Below the pieces are notes generated by a model. The model saw only the letters and a program-made list of their open reading frames with translations. It did no database searches and was not told the DNA's origin. A stretch of DNA of 64,000 nucleotides, taken from contig NZ_JAVFVU010000014.1 in the NCBI RefSeq assembly GCF_030929615.1, forward strand, positions 152,029-216,028. The letters are read 5' to 3'. Both the position numbers and the translations under genes were made by a program. Positions 53,168 through 63,933 of the stretch are shown here, piece by piece (positions within the stretch are counted from its first letter, which is position 1; each line of letters starts with the position of its first letter). The stretch is from Dyadobacter sp. LHD-138 (GTDB lineage: Bacteria; Bacteroidota; Bacteroidia; Cytophagales; Spirosomataceae).

Positions 53168-55474
53168 ATGAAGGAGCAATTGAGAAAAGAACAGGCATTG
53201 GATTACCATGCCAACGGTAGACCTGGGAAAATTGAGGTGATACCTACAAAAGATGCAAAAACCCAGCGCGATTTATCTCTTGCTTACTCGCCCGGCGTGG
53301 CGGAACCCTGTAAGGAAATTTTCAGGGATGTAGAGGAAGTTTATAAATATACGGCCAAAGGGAACCTGGTAGGCGTAATTACGAACGGAACAGCGGTGCT
53401 GGGCCTTGGTAATATCGGACCGGATGCCAGCAAGCCGGTGATGGAAGGAAAAGCCGTTTTGTTTAAGATTTTTTCTGATATCGATGTTTTCGATATTGAA
53501 ATCAATGAAACGGATCCGGATAAGTTTATTCAGATTGTGCTGGCACTCGAACCTACTTTTGGCGGGATAAACCTGGAAGATATAAAAGCGCCCGAGTGTT
53601 TTTATATAGAAAAACAGCTGAGGCAGAAAATGAAAATTCCGGTGATGCACGACGACCAGCATGGTACGGCGATCATCAGCAGTGCCGCTTTGCTGAATGC
53701 ACTGGAATTGCAAAAGAAGAATATTGGAACCGCAAAATTTGTGGTGAGCGGGGCTGGAGCTGCCGCGATGTCCTGTGTTTTATTGTATAAATCCCTTGGG
53801 GCGCGCGCTGAAAACTTTACGCTTTTTGACAAGGACGGCGTTTTGCATCGTTTAAGGACCGATCTGGACGATGACAGAAGGCAATTCGCGGTATCGGCCT
53901 CGCCCGAAATGACACTCGCTTCGGCCATGAAAGACGCAGACGTTTTTCTGGGGTTAAGCGTAGGCAATGTGGTAAGCCCGGACATGATCAAAAGCATGGC
54001 GGCCAATCCGATTGTTTTTGCCATGGCCAATCCTGATCCGGAGATTTCATACGAAGCCGCCACGGCCGCGCGCAGCGATGTGATTATGGCGACGGGGCGC
54101 AGCGATTATCCGAACCAGGTAAATAACGTGCTCGGTTTTCCGTTCATTTTCAGGGGAGCGCTGGACGTCCGTGCCACGCAGATCAATGAGGAAATGAAAC
54201 TTGCGGCGGTAAGGGCGCTCGCTGATCTTGCTAAAAGCGCGGTGCCGGATATTGTTAATCTCGCCTATAACGAGACGACGATATCTTTCGGGAAAGATTA
54301 TATTATTCCAAAACCGCTGGATCCAAGATTATTGTCCACGGTTGCCCCCGCAGTAGCGCTGGCGGCCATGGAAAGTGGTGTAGCTAAAAAGGGGATTCAG
54401 GATTGGAATGCCTACAAGGAAGAATTGAACCACAGACTTGGACTTGATAACCAATTGCTGCGGGTGATTGGTAACAAGGCGCGCCTTGCCCCGAAACGAC
54501 TGGTATTTGCCGATGCAGACAACTGGAAAGTATTGAAAGCAGCGCAGATTGTTTTCGATGAAAAAGTTGCTTATCCGATCTTGCTTGGGGATGCCGTCAA
54601 AATCAGGTCGGTTGCAGCTGCCAATGGCATTGATCTGGAAGGTTTGACGATCATCGATCCGCGCAGTGATACACAAGAGGAAAACAGAAAAAAATATTCA
54701 CAATTATATTTTGCAAAACGCCAGCGAAAAGGTATCAATGAGTATGAGGCCGTGAAAGCCATGTATGACCTCAATTATTTTGGTTGCATGATGGTTGAAA
54801 CGGGCGATGCGGATGCCATGATTTCCGGTCTTACCAAGAATTATCCGGATACGATTCGCCCGGCACTTCAGATTATTGGTACGGAAGACGGTGTTAAAAA
54901 AATTGCCGGTATGTACCTGCTGATCACGAAAAAAGGGCCTTTGTTCCTTGCCGATACCACGGTGAATTTTAATCCGACAGCGGAGGAACTTGCGGACATA
55001 ACCGACCTGGTTGCACGTGAGGTAAATAATTTCAATCTGACACCACGGATTGCCCTTTTAAGCTATTCCAACTTTGGCAGCAGTGATTCCCCGGAAGCGA
55101 AGGTGATGTCGGAGGCAAGAAAACTGATCAAAAAAAGAAACCCATCGCTGATTGTCGATGGAGAAATGCAGGCCAGCGTGGCTTTCAACCCTAAAATGCT
55201 AAAGGATAGTTATCCGTTCAGTGAATTGGTGAACCACGATGTGAACACGCTGATTTTTCCAAACCTCGCCGCGGGTAACATTGCCTATAACCTGCTCAAG
55301 GAAGTGGGGAACGCAGATGCCATTGGCCCGATTTTATTAGGTCTGAAAAAACCCGTACATGTGCTACAATTGGGGAGTTCAGTCCGGAGTATTTATTATA
55401 TGGCATTGGTAGCAGTTATCGATGCCCAAATGAAAAGTAAAAATGAAGGTGAAGAGTATGTCGGAAAGATTTGA
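53168..55474 (+). CDS. maeB: NADP-dependent malic enzyme with phosphotransacetylase-like domain
   Basis: The protein has 768 residues from ATG 53168, close to MaeB length (E. coli 759); the TTG at 53114 would add 18 unlikely residues. The malic enzyme half (1-420) shows [43 protein letters not shown] and [13 protein letters not shown]. The C-terminal half (about 425-768) is the Pta-like domain ([59 protein letters not shown]), which in MaeB is regulatory. It oxidatively decarboxylates malate to pyruvate, supplying NADPH. Confidence 0.95.
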   Translation: MKEQLRKEQALDYHANGRPGKIEVIPTKDAKTQRDLSLAYSPGVAEPCKEIFRDVEEVYKYTAKGNLVGVITNGTAVLGLGNIGPDASKPVMEGKAVLFKIFSDIDVFDIEINETDPDKFIQIVLALEPTFGGINLEDIKAPECFYIEKQLRQKMKIPVMHDDQHGTAIISSAALLNALELQKKNIGTAKFVVSGAGAAAMSCVLLYKSLGARAENFTLFDKDGVLHRLRTDLDDDRRQFAVSASPEMTLASAMKDADVFLGLSVGNVVSPDMIKSMAANPIVFAMANPDPEISYEAATAARSDVIMATGRSDYPNQVNNVLGFPFIFRGALDVRATQINEEMKLAAVRALADLAKSAVPDIVNLAYNETTISFGKDYIIPKPLDPRLLSTVAPAVALAAMESGVAKKGIQDWNAYKEELNHRLGLDNQLLRVIGNKARLAPKRLVFADADNWKVLKAAQIVFDEKVAYPILLGDAVKIRSVAAANGIDLEGLTIIDPRSDTQEENRKKYSQLYFAKRQRKGINEYEAVKAMYDLNYFGCMMVETGDADAMISGLTKNYPDTIRPALQIIGTEDGVKKIAGMYLLITKKGPLFLADTTVNFNPTAEELADITDLVAREVNNFNLTPRIALLSYSNFGSSDSPEAKVMSEARKLIKKRNPSLIVDGEMQASVAFNPKMLKDSYPFSELVNHDVNTLIFPNLAAGNIAYNLLKEVGNADAIGPILLGLKKPVHVLQLGSSVRSIYYMALVAVIDAQMKSKNEGEEYVGKI

Positions 55475-55491
55475 TTATTGAGGTAAGATAA

Positions 55492-55528
55492 GCAAGAAAG
55501 TCCTGTTTTTTTAGCGGGACTTTCTTGC
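55492..55528 (+). terminator. Hairpin after maeB
   Basis: GCAAGAAAGTCC (55492-55503) pairs with GGACTTTCTTGC (55517-55528), with further CCTG/CGGG pairing inside. It lies 18 bases after the stop. The downstream T-run is weak, but the stem is strong. Confidence 0.7.
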
Positions 55529-55710
55529 AGAATCATCATTTCTATCCAGTTGGAGTGCCATAATTCGGCCCATAAAGCCTTGATAATTTATGAAAATCGA
55601 TAGAAAAATTTCTATCCGGTTAATAGTTTTTTATTGTGCCCTACAACGCTTTTCGCCTAATTTGTGTCGTTTAAGTTACGCAATGGATAACATTTGATTT
55701 TTCATATTAC

Positions 55711-57894
55711 ATGAAGTACACTGTCTATTCTTTACTTGTTCGTTTCAAAAGATCTTCTCTTTCGGCTTTTTTCAGAGCCTATTTACTGTTCTCACTGGTC
55801 CCATTCAGTGTTTCCGCACAAATCGATGTGACTGCTCCTCTGGAACGGGCCGTCTATCAGCGGGAGACAAATGGTTCGGCAGATGTCACGATCAGCGGGA
55901 GTTATTCAATTCCTGTCGATAAGATCGAGGTGCGTGCTACGCCCATTGTCGCATCACAGGGAAAAGAGATCGGATGGACAACTTTACAGAACAAACCCAC
56001 TGGCGGTGTTTTTAACGGAGTTATCAATATTTCCGGCGGCTGGTATAAAGTGGAAGTACGCGGCATTAAAGGAGGAATTATGATTGGCAATATCGATGTC
56101 ATATCCCGTTTGGGAGTCGGCGAAGTGTTTGTTATTTCCGGACAGTCCAATGCACAGGGCATGGTTGATTCCAGGGTTACAACGGTTCCGCCGCCCGGTG
56201 CACAGGACGACAGAGTTAATTATGTAAGTTACAATAACGAAATTCTAAACTCGATGGGAGATCCGCCGGCACCGAGTTTCAACCACGTCGACAGTTTCGA
56301 GGGTAACATGGGGATGCGGGGGCATGGAAGTTGGTGCTGGGGGATTTTGGGTGACCTTTTGGCGCAGAAAATGAATGTCCCGATCATGTTTGTCAATACG
56401 GCCTGGGACGGAACTTCGATAAGAAACTGGTGGGAGAGTGCGCAGGGACTTCCTACATGGGGCGTGTACAGTAATCCCCAACCGCTGTTCCCATCTCAGA
56501 TGCCATATGGGAATTTGAAACTTTCCATGCAGCATTACGCCAAACAATATGGTGTAAGGGCCGTGTTGTGGATGCAGGGCGAAACCGATAATTCGCCTTT
56601 GAACATGGGCAGTGATGAATACAAAAATAGCCTCAAATCACTGATTGGGAAGCTTAATTCGGATATCGGCCGCCAAATTCCATGGATTGTAGCCAGGACT
56701 TCTTACGTGGATTACCATCCGGACCCTAATATTGTTAATGCCCAGAATTCGGTTATCAATGAGCTGCCTGGTATCGCTTTTGCCGGTCCAGATACGGATA
56801 ATCTGCCCGTACAGCGGGTGGATGGAACGCACTTCTACGGAAATGATAATCTGGTCACGCTGGCCAATGCCTGGAACGATGCGTTAAATGTGAACTTTTT
56901 TTCAACGGTCAATCCGGTTTCAGTTTCACAGGAACCTAAAATTATTAGTAGCTGTGCAGACAATAACACCTCCGTAAATTTGACCTTGCCGGATGGTTAT
57001 CTTAATTACGAGTGGTCGATGGCTGTCAATGGCGGGAATGAATATAGAAACGGGAAATCGATCAATGTCACAAACCCGGGTGTGTATACAGGGAAAGTGA
57101 AAGACGCGAACGGAAATACGCTGCGTACCCAGACGATGGTCATCAGCTCCTCCATCAAGCCAAGTAAGCCGACAATCAGAGAGGTAGGATCTCAGCAGTC
57201 CTGCGCGGATTCATCATTTACTTTTTCCATTAATGAAGGCAATGATTTGTACAACTGGTACAAACAAGGCTCGAACGATGCGTTGGCAACCAACAATTCA
57301 ATAACGGTTAAAGAAGGCGGCAACTATTTTGTGAGAAGTGAAAATGTTTTCGGCTGTTTGTCAGATAATTCTGATGCATCAACGCTTATTTATCGTCCGC
57401 AGGTTCCCACGCCTGTTATTGCAAAAGTAGGGCCGTTCACGGCGGAAGCAACGATCAACCAGACAGGTTTGGAAGAGAAATATGACTGGAAGCGTGATCA
57501 GCAATTGCTTGTTTCTTCTACCACAAATACTGTTCGGACAACAGAAACGGGTCTTTATGCTGCCAGAGCAAATGTTACTTACCTTTTGGAAAGCAATTTG
57601 CTAACCTGTTATTCACCTTACTCAAATGACCTTCAGTTCATAACGGAAGGGGAGTCTGACATTGTTGTTTTTCCAAATCCCGGCGCCCGTGACAACGTTT
57701 ACGTTGAATCCCGAGATGATATCAATGACGCTGAAATAATCGTTTATGATCTTTACGGCCGGGTTATGGTGACGCAAAGACAGGATATGAAAAGCCGGGT
57801 GAAAATTCTGGTCAGGAATCTGTCATCCGGTAAATACATTGTTCGTATCAAAGGTGCCAATGTGGATGTAAGAAAACAATTGATGGTACTGTAA
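55711..57894 (+). CDS. T9SS-exported SGNH carbohydrate esterase (sialate O-acetylesterase-like)
   Basis: The protein has 727 residues. A signal peptide (AYLLFSLVPFSVSAQ) and an N-terminal beta domain lead to the SASA esterase domain (about 130-400): GQSN with S146, MQGETDN with E291, and DGTHFYGND with D371 and H374, the expected catalytic set. Two Ig-like regions follow (about 410-640, each with a LYNWYKQG-type pattern). The C-terminal type IX secretion sorting domain (VVFPNPGARDNVYVES; VYDLYGR; SGKYIVRIKG) ends in KQLMVL. It should be delivered to the cell surface and deacetylate a glycan. Confidence 0.9.
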   Translation: MKYTVYSLLVRFKRSSLSAFFRAYLLFSLVPFSVSAQIDVTAPLERAVYQRETNGSADVTISGSYSIPVDKIEVRATPIVASQGKEIGWTTLQNKPTGGVFNGVINISGGWYKVEVRGIKGGIMIGNIDVISRLGVGEVFVISGQSNAQGMVDSRVTTVPPPGAQDDRVNYVSYNNEILNSMGDPPAPSFNHVDSFEGNMGMRGHGSWCWGILGDLLAQKMNVPIMFVNTAWDGTSIRNWWESAQGLPTWGVYSNPQPLFPSQMPYGNLKLSMQHYAKQYGVRAVLWMQGETDNSPLNMGSDEYKNSLKSLIGKLNSDIGRQIPWIVARTSYVDYHPDPNIVNAQNSVINELPGIAFAGPDTDNLPVQRVDGTHFYGNDNLVTLANAWNDALNVNFFSTVNPVSVSQEPKIISSCADNNTSVNLTLPDGYLNYEWSMAVNGGNEYRNGKSINVTNPGVYTGKVKDANGNTLRTQTMVISSSIKPSKPTIREVGSQQSCADSSFTFSINEGNDLYNWYKQGSNDALATNNSITVKEGGNYFVRSENVFGCLSDNSDASTLIYRPQVPTPVIAKVGPFTAEATINQTGLEEKYDWKRDQQLLVSSTTNTVRTTETGLYAARANVTYLLESNLLTCYSPYSNDLQFITEGESDIVVFPNPGARDNVYVESRDDINDAEIIVYDLYGRVMVTQRQDMKSRVKILVRNLSSGKYIVRIKGANVDVRKQLMVL

Positions 57895-57908
57895 GAACCG
57901 ATAATCAT

Positions 57909-58418
57909 TCAAAAATATTTTACGAAAAGAACCGATTCAACCGGCAAGCCATGCACAGGAATTACCGGTTTTTCTATGACGAAGCCATTGGCGTTAAGTA
58001 ACCCGGAAATAGGGCTGTCGGTCGGCTCTTCAAGCCAGAGTGCGGCGCAAGTTTTGGATACATTTATACATTTTTCCAGCAACATCTCGGCTGCCCCGGT
58101 ATTTTTAAAAACAGACAGTATCTCAAATTGCACGAGGTGTTTAGTTCTCTTCGCTGTGAGAAAATCCGGTTTCTGTCCTTTGTCTGAAAAGTATGCGAAG
58201 CCTGCTGGTTTATCATCGAAATAAACGATGATGCATTGATTGGAAAAATCGTTAAGTTCGGAGATAATCGTCTGGGTATTGTATCTTGACTCAATGTAGT
58301 TTTCAAGTTCATTTGTATCGATTTGACCGGTAAATCGCTCCTTTATAGTCGTTCTCGCAAGATCTTGTAAATGCAGTATACCCGTTTCGTTTGCTACAAT
58401 AAATTTAGTTTTAAGCAT
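57909..58418 (-). CDS. GNAT-family N-acetyltransferase
   Basis: The protein has 169 residues from ATG 58418 (a GTG at 58430 is less likely). IIVYFDDKPAGFAYFSDKG followed by LVQFEILSVFKNTGAAEMLLEKCI shows the acetyl-CoA-binding strand and the loop between beta4 and alpha3. LWLEEPTDSPISGLLNANGFVIE is a typical C-terminal half. Substrate unknown. It ends 15 bases from the convergent esterase gene and lies downstream of the MocR regulator on the same strand. Confidence 0.85.
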   Translation of the reverse strand: MLKTKFIVANETGILHLQDLARTTIKERFTGQIDTNELENYIESRYNTQTIISELNDFSNQCIIVYFDDKPAGFAYFSDKGQKPDFLTAKRTKHLVQFEILSVFKNTGAAEMLLEKCINVSKTCAALWLEEPTDSPISGLLNANGFVIEKPVIPVHGLPVESVLFVKYF

Positions 58419-58516
58419 GATATGTGTCACCGTTTAATTCATTCATCCGGCAAAATTAGCAGGTCTGGATTCCCGACGGGCATACACTTTATGAACAACT
58501 GACCGGTACAGATCGG

Positions 58517-59950
58517 TTATGCGTCGAGTAGCCTGACAGCTGTTTCACCTGCAATCGCCAACGCCTTTTCCCGCAAAACGGAATATTTATCGGAGAATAC
58601 CAGCCGAAAAAATGGGTTGTAAGCTCTGGAGAAGCTAAATGTGTAACCCGGCGTGAAGCGTATGCCCGTTTGTTCGCAATGTTTGTAAAACAATTCCATG
58701 TCAAGTTTTTCGTCCATTTGCACCCAAAGATTGCTGCCTCCGGTCGGGGTACTGACGGCAGTGCTTTCCGGGAAAAAACGGGTTATCAGATTTTGGGTAT
58801 GATAACATTGCCTGGCAAGCTGATTCCTGAAAAGTCTGACATGCCGGTCATAACCCGTAGATGAAATGAGTCTTGCAATCGTTTCCTGATAAATCGGACT
58901 GACAGTGCTGCCGAGTACATACCGGATCTGTTCAGCTTTTTCGAAAAATTGACCAGCCGAAAGCCAGCCAAGACGTATGCCCGGAGCCAGCGATTTTGAA
59001 TAAGAGGAACAGGTAAGGACCAACCCGCTTTCGTCAAGGGATTTGATATTGACCGGCCGATGTCCTGCATAGTGCAGATCTCCATAAATGTCGTTTTCGA
59101 TTAATGGGATTCCTTTTTCGTGAATGAGAGCGAGCAGATACTTCTTTTGCTCGTCGCTTAATAAACAGCCGGTAGGGTTATGAAAATTGGGCGTAACGAT
59201 CACCGCCTTAATATCGGTTTTCTGACAGGCTTTTTTTAGAAAGTCGATATCAAAACCCTGATGAATATCGACGGGGATTTCAACAACGCGTAATTTTTGG
59301 ACCCGTATTATTTCCAATACGGAAAATACACAGGGACTTTCCACAGCCACAAGATCTCCTGGTGTACAAACCGAGGCCAGTGCGATGTACAAAGCCTGCA
59401 ATGCGCCGTCCGTAATAATCAATTCCTCAGGGTTTATGATTGTTTTATAGGTGGCGGCTCGTTGGACAATTTGTTCCTTCAAGGCTGTCGATCCATTGGC
59501 TGGATAATATCGCAACAAGCTGGCGCTTTTCTCCCTGATGACTTGTTGCATGGTCCGGAGGATGAGCTTTTGCGGGATGAAAAAATCACCCGGTTGCGCA
59601 ACATTGAACTCTGATAACTCGCTTTTCGTACTTCTTAGGGAAGTGATCCGGGATAAGTGATCGGTGAAAAAGGCATCCCGGACCACCAGGGGAATTTTCT
59701 TCTTTTCGTAATTTATCGGGTGTGCGGCAGGCTGATATTTGACATAATATCCGGATTTGGGTTCGCTTCGGACAAGGTCTTTGATCAGCAGATGCTCATA
59801 CGCACGCTGAATGGTTGCGATACTGGTGTTATATCGGTCTTTCAACGTCCTGACAGAAGGTAGTTTATCTCCGGTTCTGTAATGCAGGCTGATAATATTT
59901 TCTTCAATTTCCAGCGCAATTTCCTCGAACTTATATCTTTTTGCAGTCAA
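58517..59950 (-). CDS. MocR-type transcriptional regulator (GntR HTH fused to aminotransferase)
   Basis: The protein has 477 residues. The N-terminal GntR winged helix (about 8-72: YRTGDKLPSVRTLKDRYNTSIATIQRAYEHL) is joined to a class I aminotransferase-like domain. The PLP lysine is K319 in SSYSKSLAPG, with NPTG at 258-261 and N-D-x-Y at 286-289. The start is TTG 59950, as no ATG precedes the helix-turn-helix. Members regulate PLP, GABA or amino-acid pathways; the target is not evident, with no PLP biosynthetic gene beside it. Confidence 0.9.
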   Translation of the reverse strand: MTAKRYKFEEIALEIEENIISLHYRTGDKLPSVRTLKDRYNTSIATIQRAYEHLLIKDLVRSEPKSGYYVKYQPAAHPINYEKKKIPLVVRDAFFTDHLSRITSLRSTKSELSEFNVAQPGDFFIPQKLILRTMQQVIREKSASLLRYYPANGSTALKEQIVQRAATYKTIINPEELIITDGALQALYIALASVCTPGDLVAVESPCVFSVLEIIRVQKLRVVEIPVDIHQGFDIDFLKKACQKTDIKAVIVTPNFHNPTGCLLSDEQKKYLLALIHEKGIPLIENDIYGDLHYAGHRPVNIKSLDESGLVLTCSSYSKSLAPGIRLGWLSAGQFFEKAEQIRYVLGSTVSPIYQETIARLISSTGYDRHVRLFRNQLARQCYHTQNLITRFFPESTAVSTPTGGSNLWVQMDEKLDMELFYKHCEQTGIRFTPGYTFSFSRAYNPFFRLVFSDKYSVLREKALAIAGETAVRLLDA

Positions 59951-60264
59951 TATCTGTACTGGTTAAATATTTACTAAATAACTTCTGTATTTTCATTTTT
60001 ACAATAAATAGAGAAAATAGGGGCTGCGAAAGTGTGGGAAGACAGATCGTATCCGTCGCTTTATTGCGGAATTTTTCCTTGATTTACACCCTGTCGGGTT
60101 AAAATCGGTTAATAACTGATTAAATACAGCAGAGGATATACTGATGTTAAAGTCTAATTTTGACTTTTTGAAAAATGGGACAGATGAAAATTATTTCTGT
60201 TGAAAAGCAGAAGGAGAGATGTGGTATTATTGAGGGATAGAAGTAATTTAGGCAGGAGAATAAA
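59951..60264. other. Divergent intergenic region
   Basis: The space between the MocR gene and the DUF885 gene shows no ORF, strong hairpin or clear promoter match; an AGGAG lies about 6-8 bases ahead of the ATG at 60265. Confidence 0.35.
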
Positions 60265-62049
60265 ATGTATAAATCTAGCATTATAGGTACTGGCGGTATG
60301 TTTAAAATAACGAAACTCATGTTTTGCGGCTGTTTGATGTCAGTTTTTATGGCCGGATGTAAAAATTCAGGCGAGGAACAGACTGTCAGAAGCGATCAAT
60401 CTTTTGAAAGTTATTCCTCGGGTTTCATCGAATCGCTATGGAAACAATATCCCGACTGGGCAACTGGTGTGGGTTACCACCAATACGACAGTGTTTTGGT
60501 CGTGCCGGATGAAAAATCGGTGCAGTCGTCGGTCGCTTTTGCAAAAATTCATCTGGATTCCCTGTCTTCTTTCGATCCGGCAGGGTTATCAGCTTCCAAC
60601 AGGACCGATTTTTATATGATCCGGAATTTGCTCAAAGCATCGCTTTGGAGTACCGACACTTTGCGATCATATCAATGGGATCCCACGATTTATAATGTAA
60701 GCGGAACTTTTGCTTTTATATTAAATGAAAAATATGCTCCGCTGAACGAACGGTTAAGAAGTATCCGCGGACGATTGGCCAATGTCCCTTCCTATTATAA
60801 GGCGGCAAAAAATACGGTTGTTAATCCGGTACCAGAACTTCTTGCTTTGGCGATGGATCAAAATTTGGGAGGCTTATCGGTTTTTGAAAAGGATCTTCTG
60901 GATTCTGTAAAAGTGTCAACACTGGATGCAGGGGAAAAGAAACAGATTATTGAACGATCACAGCTGGCGGTAACGGCTATCAGGGATTATGTGCAATGGT
61001 TAAAAGTATTGAAAAGCGAAAAGCCACGGAGTTTCCGGTTGGGCAAGGATTTGTATGCAAGAAAATTTGCACACGATATCCAATCCGCTTATACGGCCGA
61101 CCAGATTTATGATTCGGCGGTGGCTAGAAAGCAAGAGGTTCAGTCTAAAATGGCTGGTATCAGTCGGCAGTTGTGGCCCAAATATTTTGGAAATAAACCC
61201 ATGCCGAAGGATTCTCTGGCATTGATAGGCGAAATGATTGATACCCTTTCGGCCAATCACGTCAAACAAAAAGATTTCCAGACAGCCATTGCAGATATTA
61301 TTCCCGGGCTGATCAGCTTTATTAGTGAAAAGAAACTGATCGCATTGGATCCAACCAAACCACTTATTGTCCGTAAGGAGCCCGCATACATGGCAGGCGT
61401 TGCCGGAGCCTCCATCAGTGCGCCCGGTCCGTATGACAAAGGCGGCAATACCTATTATAATGTAGGCAGCATCGAAAACTGGCCGAAAGAAAAGGCCGAA
61501 AGCTATTTGAGGGAGTACAATCATTACATCATGCAGATACTGGATATCCATGAGGCGATTCCCGGACATTACACGCAGCTGGTTTATGCGAATCAGTCGC
61601 CGAGTTTGATTAAATCACTTTTGGGCAACGGGGCGATGGTAGAGGGCTGGGCAGTTTACACCGAACAGATGATGCTCGAAAATGGCTTTGGAAATAACCA
61701 GCCGGAAATGTGGCTGATGTGGTATAAATGGCATTTGCGCGCAGTTTGTAATACAATTCTGGATTATAGTGTGCACGCCGGGAACATGAGTAAAGAGGAG
61801 GCGATGCATTTATTGACAAAAGAAGCGTTTCAGCAGCAGGCCGAGGCGGAAGGGAAGTGGAAACGGGTAAGTGTTAGCAATGTGCAGCTGACAAGTTATT
61901 ATACCGGATATAAGGAGATCATCGATCTTAGAAAAGCGTACCAAAATAAGCTGGGAAACAAGTTTGACCTGAAATCTTTCCACGAAAAATTCCTGAGTTA
62001 TGGAAGTGCTCCGGTAAAATACATTAAGGACCTGATGCTGGAAGATTAG
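60265..62049 (+). CDS. DUF885 family lipoprotein, putative metallopeptidase
   Basis: The protein has 594 residues. ATG 60265 has an upstream AGGAG; ATG 60298 is a plausible alternative giving a compact lipoprotein signal. The lipobox is FMAGC. ILDIHEAIPGHYTQLVYANQ contains the HExxxGH motif and MVEGWAVYTEQMM supplies a downstream glutamate, as in zinc-dependent DUF885 proteins related to M32-like peptidases. It would degrade peptides in the periplasm and precedes a cytoplasmic prolyl peptidase by 48 bases; a shared role in peptide use is possible. Confidence 0.85.
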   Translation: MYKSSIIGTGGMFKITKLMFCGCLMSVFMAGCKNSGEEQTVRSDQSFESYSSGFIESLWKQYPDWATGVGYHQYDSVLVVPDEKSVQSSVAFAKIHLDSLSSFDPAGLSASNRTDFYMIRNLLKASLWSTDTLRSYQWDPTIYNVSGTFAFILNEKYAPLNERLRSIRGRLANVPSYYKAAKNTVVNPVPELLALAMDQNLGGLSVFEKDLLDSVKVSTLDAGEKKQIIERSQLAVTAIRDYVQWLKVLKSEKPRSFRLGKDLYARKFAHDIQSAYTADQIYDSAVARKQEVQSKMAGISRQLWPKYFGNKPMPKDSLALIGEMIDTLSANHVKQKDFQTAIADIIPGLISFISEKKLIALDPTKPLIVRKEPAYMAGVAGASISAPGPYDKGGNTYYNVGSIENWPKEKAESYLREYNHYIMQILDIHEAIPGHYTQLVYANQSPSLIKSLLGNGAMVEGWAVYTEQMMLENGFGNNQPEMWLMWYKWHLRAVCNTILDYSVHAGNMSKEEAMHLLTKEAFQQQAEAEGKWKRVSVSNVQLTSYYTGYKEIIDLRKAYQNKLGNKFDLKSFHEKFLSYGSAPVKYIKDLMLED

Positions 62050-62097
62050 GTTCGCGATAATTAATATAGTTTGAATCATTTAAATTGAAAATTGATC

Positions 62098-63486
62098 ATG
62101 TTTAGTATTGACATATATAAGGAAAGAAGGCAGCTTTTAAAGAAAACGGTTGGGAGCGGGCTCATTCTTTTATTAGGGAATGAGGAAGTGGGGATGAATT
62201 ACCGGGATAATACCTACCATTTTCGGCAGGATAGTACGTTTTTGTATTTCTTTGGTTTGGACAAACCCGGATTGGCGGCGCTTGTTAATGTTGACGAAGA
62301 TGTGGAGATATTACTGGGCAACGAACCGACCATTGATGATATCGTCTGGATGGGAACACAGCCCTCCGTGTCGGATACCGCAGCATTGACAGGGATTCAC
62401 CAGGTAGATGCGCTAAGTGCGCTGGAAACGTTGGTGAAGAAATCTTTTGCCAAGGGACAGACGGTGCATTATCTTCCGCCATATCGTGCGCAGGCTGTGA
62501 TAAAACTGAGTGAGATCTTTGGGATTTCGTATGCGGAGGTGCAGGAGCGCGCTTCTGTTAAGTTGATCAAAGCGGTGGTGGCCCAGCGATCTTACAAATC
62601 CGCTCAGGAAGTTTCTGAAATTAATAAGGCTGTTCTTGTCAGCAATGAAATGCATCTGGCGGCGATCCGTTATTCAAAGGAGGGGCGGACAGAAAAGTAC
62701 GTTGCCGGTATTTTGGAAGGGATGGCCTTGAGTGCGGGGGGCAATATTGCGTACCCGGTCATTTATACGGTCAATGGTCAGACACTGCATAATCATCCGA
62801 CACAGAATCAGTTGAAAAAAGGGCAGCTCATCTTGTGTGATTGCGGGGCGGAAACGGCCATGCATTATGCCGGTGACCTGACAAGGACTTTTCCGGTCGA
62901 GCAAAAATTCACAGCACTTCAAAAGGAGGTTTATGAAATTGTATTGAAGGCCGAGGAAGCGGCGGTTGATGCACTGAAACCGGGAATTCGTTTTCTGGAT
63001 GTACATCATCTGGCTTGCGAGCAGCTGGTGGATGGTTTGAAACAACTGGGTTTAATGAAAGGAGATGCGCAGGAAGCGGTAAGCCAGGGAGCACATGCCT
63101 TGTTTTTCCAATGTGGTCTCGGGCATATGATGGGACTGGATGTGCATGATATGGAAGATCTGGGCGAACAGTACGTAGGTTATTCGGATGATTTGGTAAA
63201 AAGTAAGGAGTTCGGTTTGAAATCTCTCAGATTGGGCAGGGAGCTGGAAGCCGGCTTTGTGCTTACTGTGGAGCCGGGTTTATACTTCATTCCTGAACTC
63301 ATGGATATGTGGCAGGCACAGGGCAAGCTGAAAGACTTTATTAACTATGATAAACTGGCCGCCTTCCGTGATTTCGGCGGAGCCAGGATCGAGGATAATT
63401 TCCTAATCACAGAAAATGGTTATCAATTACTGGGAGAACCGTTGATAAAATCAGTGGCCGATATCGAAGCACTGGGTAGAATATAA
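62098..63486 (+). CDS. pepP: Aminopeptidase P family (M24) Xaa-Pro peptidase
   Basis: The protein has 462 residues from ATG 62098 (TTG at 62092 is possible). An N-terminal creatinase-like domain (about 1-165) includes NYRDNTYHFRQDSTFLYFFGL. The pita-bread catalytic domain carries all five metal ligands: two Asp in LCDCGAETAMHYAGDLTRTF, His in GLGHMMGLDVHD, and Glu in LTVEPGLYF and GARIEDNFLI. It releases N-terminal residues ahead of proline. Gene symbol by closest characterised homologue. Confidence 0.88.
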   Translation: MFSIDIYKERRQLLKKTVGSGLILLLGNEEVGMNYRDNTYHFRQDSTFLYFFGLDKPGLAALVNVDEDVEILLGNEPTIDDIVWMGTQPSVSDTAALTGIHQVDALSALETLVKKSFAKGQTVHYLPPYRAQAVIKLSEIFGISYAEVQERASVKLIKAVVAQRSYKSAQEVSEINKAVLVSNEMHLAAIRYSKEGRTEKYVAGILEGMALSAGGNIAYPVIYTVNGQTLHNHPTQNQLKKGQLILCDCGAETAMHYAGDLTRTFPVEQKFTALQKEVYEIVLKAEEAAVDALKPGIRFLDVHHLACEQLVDGLKQLGLMKGDAQEAVSQGAHALFFQCGLGHMMGLDVHDMEDLGEQYVGYSDDLVKSKEFGLKSLRLGRELEAGFVLTVEPGLYFIPELMDMWQAQGKLKDFINYDKLAAFRDFGGARIEDNFLITENGYQLLGEPLIKSVADIEALGRI

Positions 63487-63509
63487 CATTTCCGGTACAT
63501 TATATATAG

Positions 63510-63554
63510 AATGAGCTCCAAGATTCCGTACTATGGGAAATTTTGGAGCTCATT
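63510..63554 (+). terminator. Rho-independent terminator after the M24 peptidase
   Basis: A perfect 12-base stem (63510-63521 AATGAGCTCCAA and 63543-63554) is followed by a T-rich stretch. It insulates the peptidase from the rRNA operon. Confidence 0.85.
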
Positions 63555-63747
63555 TTATTTATATCTGGTGTTGTGAATGAATAATCCAATCGAATTTTGT
63601 ACCCGGAAAAGTTCAATTTGATACTTGTACTGGCTGTTTGAAAACGCCTACTCGAAAACTTAGAAAAAACTTTCCTTAAAATGCTGCTGAATTTCAGTGT
63701 ATTAGCAAAAGAATCAAAAATAATTCACAATTATTTTACCTACGTGC

Positions 63748-63778
63748 TTGCGTAGTAAAAAAAAAGCTGCCACTTTTG
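63748..63778 (+). promoter_or_regulatory. Predicted rRNA operon promoter
   Basis: TTG (63748-63750), 20 bases, then CACTTTTG (63771-63778) fits the Bacteroidetes pattern with one mismatch in the -7 box. The TTG sits inside CTACGTGCTTGCGTAG, itself an inverted repeat. Transcription would start about 63785, some 150 bases before 16S. Confidence 0.6.
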
Positions 63779-63845
63779 CACTCCCAATCGGGTAATACGG
63801 CGCTGAAAACGATCACTGCCACAAGTTCCGGAAGTGATGGAGCAC

Positions 63846-63857
63846 AGTTCTTTGACA
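63846..63857 (+). promoter_or_regulatory. boxA-like antitermination element in the rRNA leader
   Basis: AGTTCTTTGACA in the leader resembles the boxA element (TGYTCTTTA) and the GTTCTTTGACAT word common in Bacteroidetes rRNA leaders. About 85 bases ahead of 16S. Confidence 0.4.
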
Positions 63858-63933
63858 TGATGAAGAGAGTAACAAGATAGTTCGTTTAAGAAGATACCGT
63901 GACATTCTTTGGGATGATCACAAACAAAAATTT

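Noticed and set aside
58517..59950. MocR gene considered as a simple aminotransferase
   Set aside because: The N-terminal GntR winged helix is clear, so the regulator fusion is preferred.
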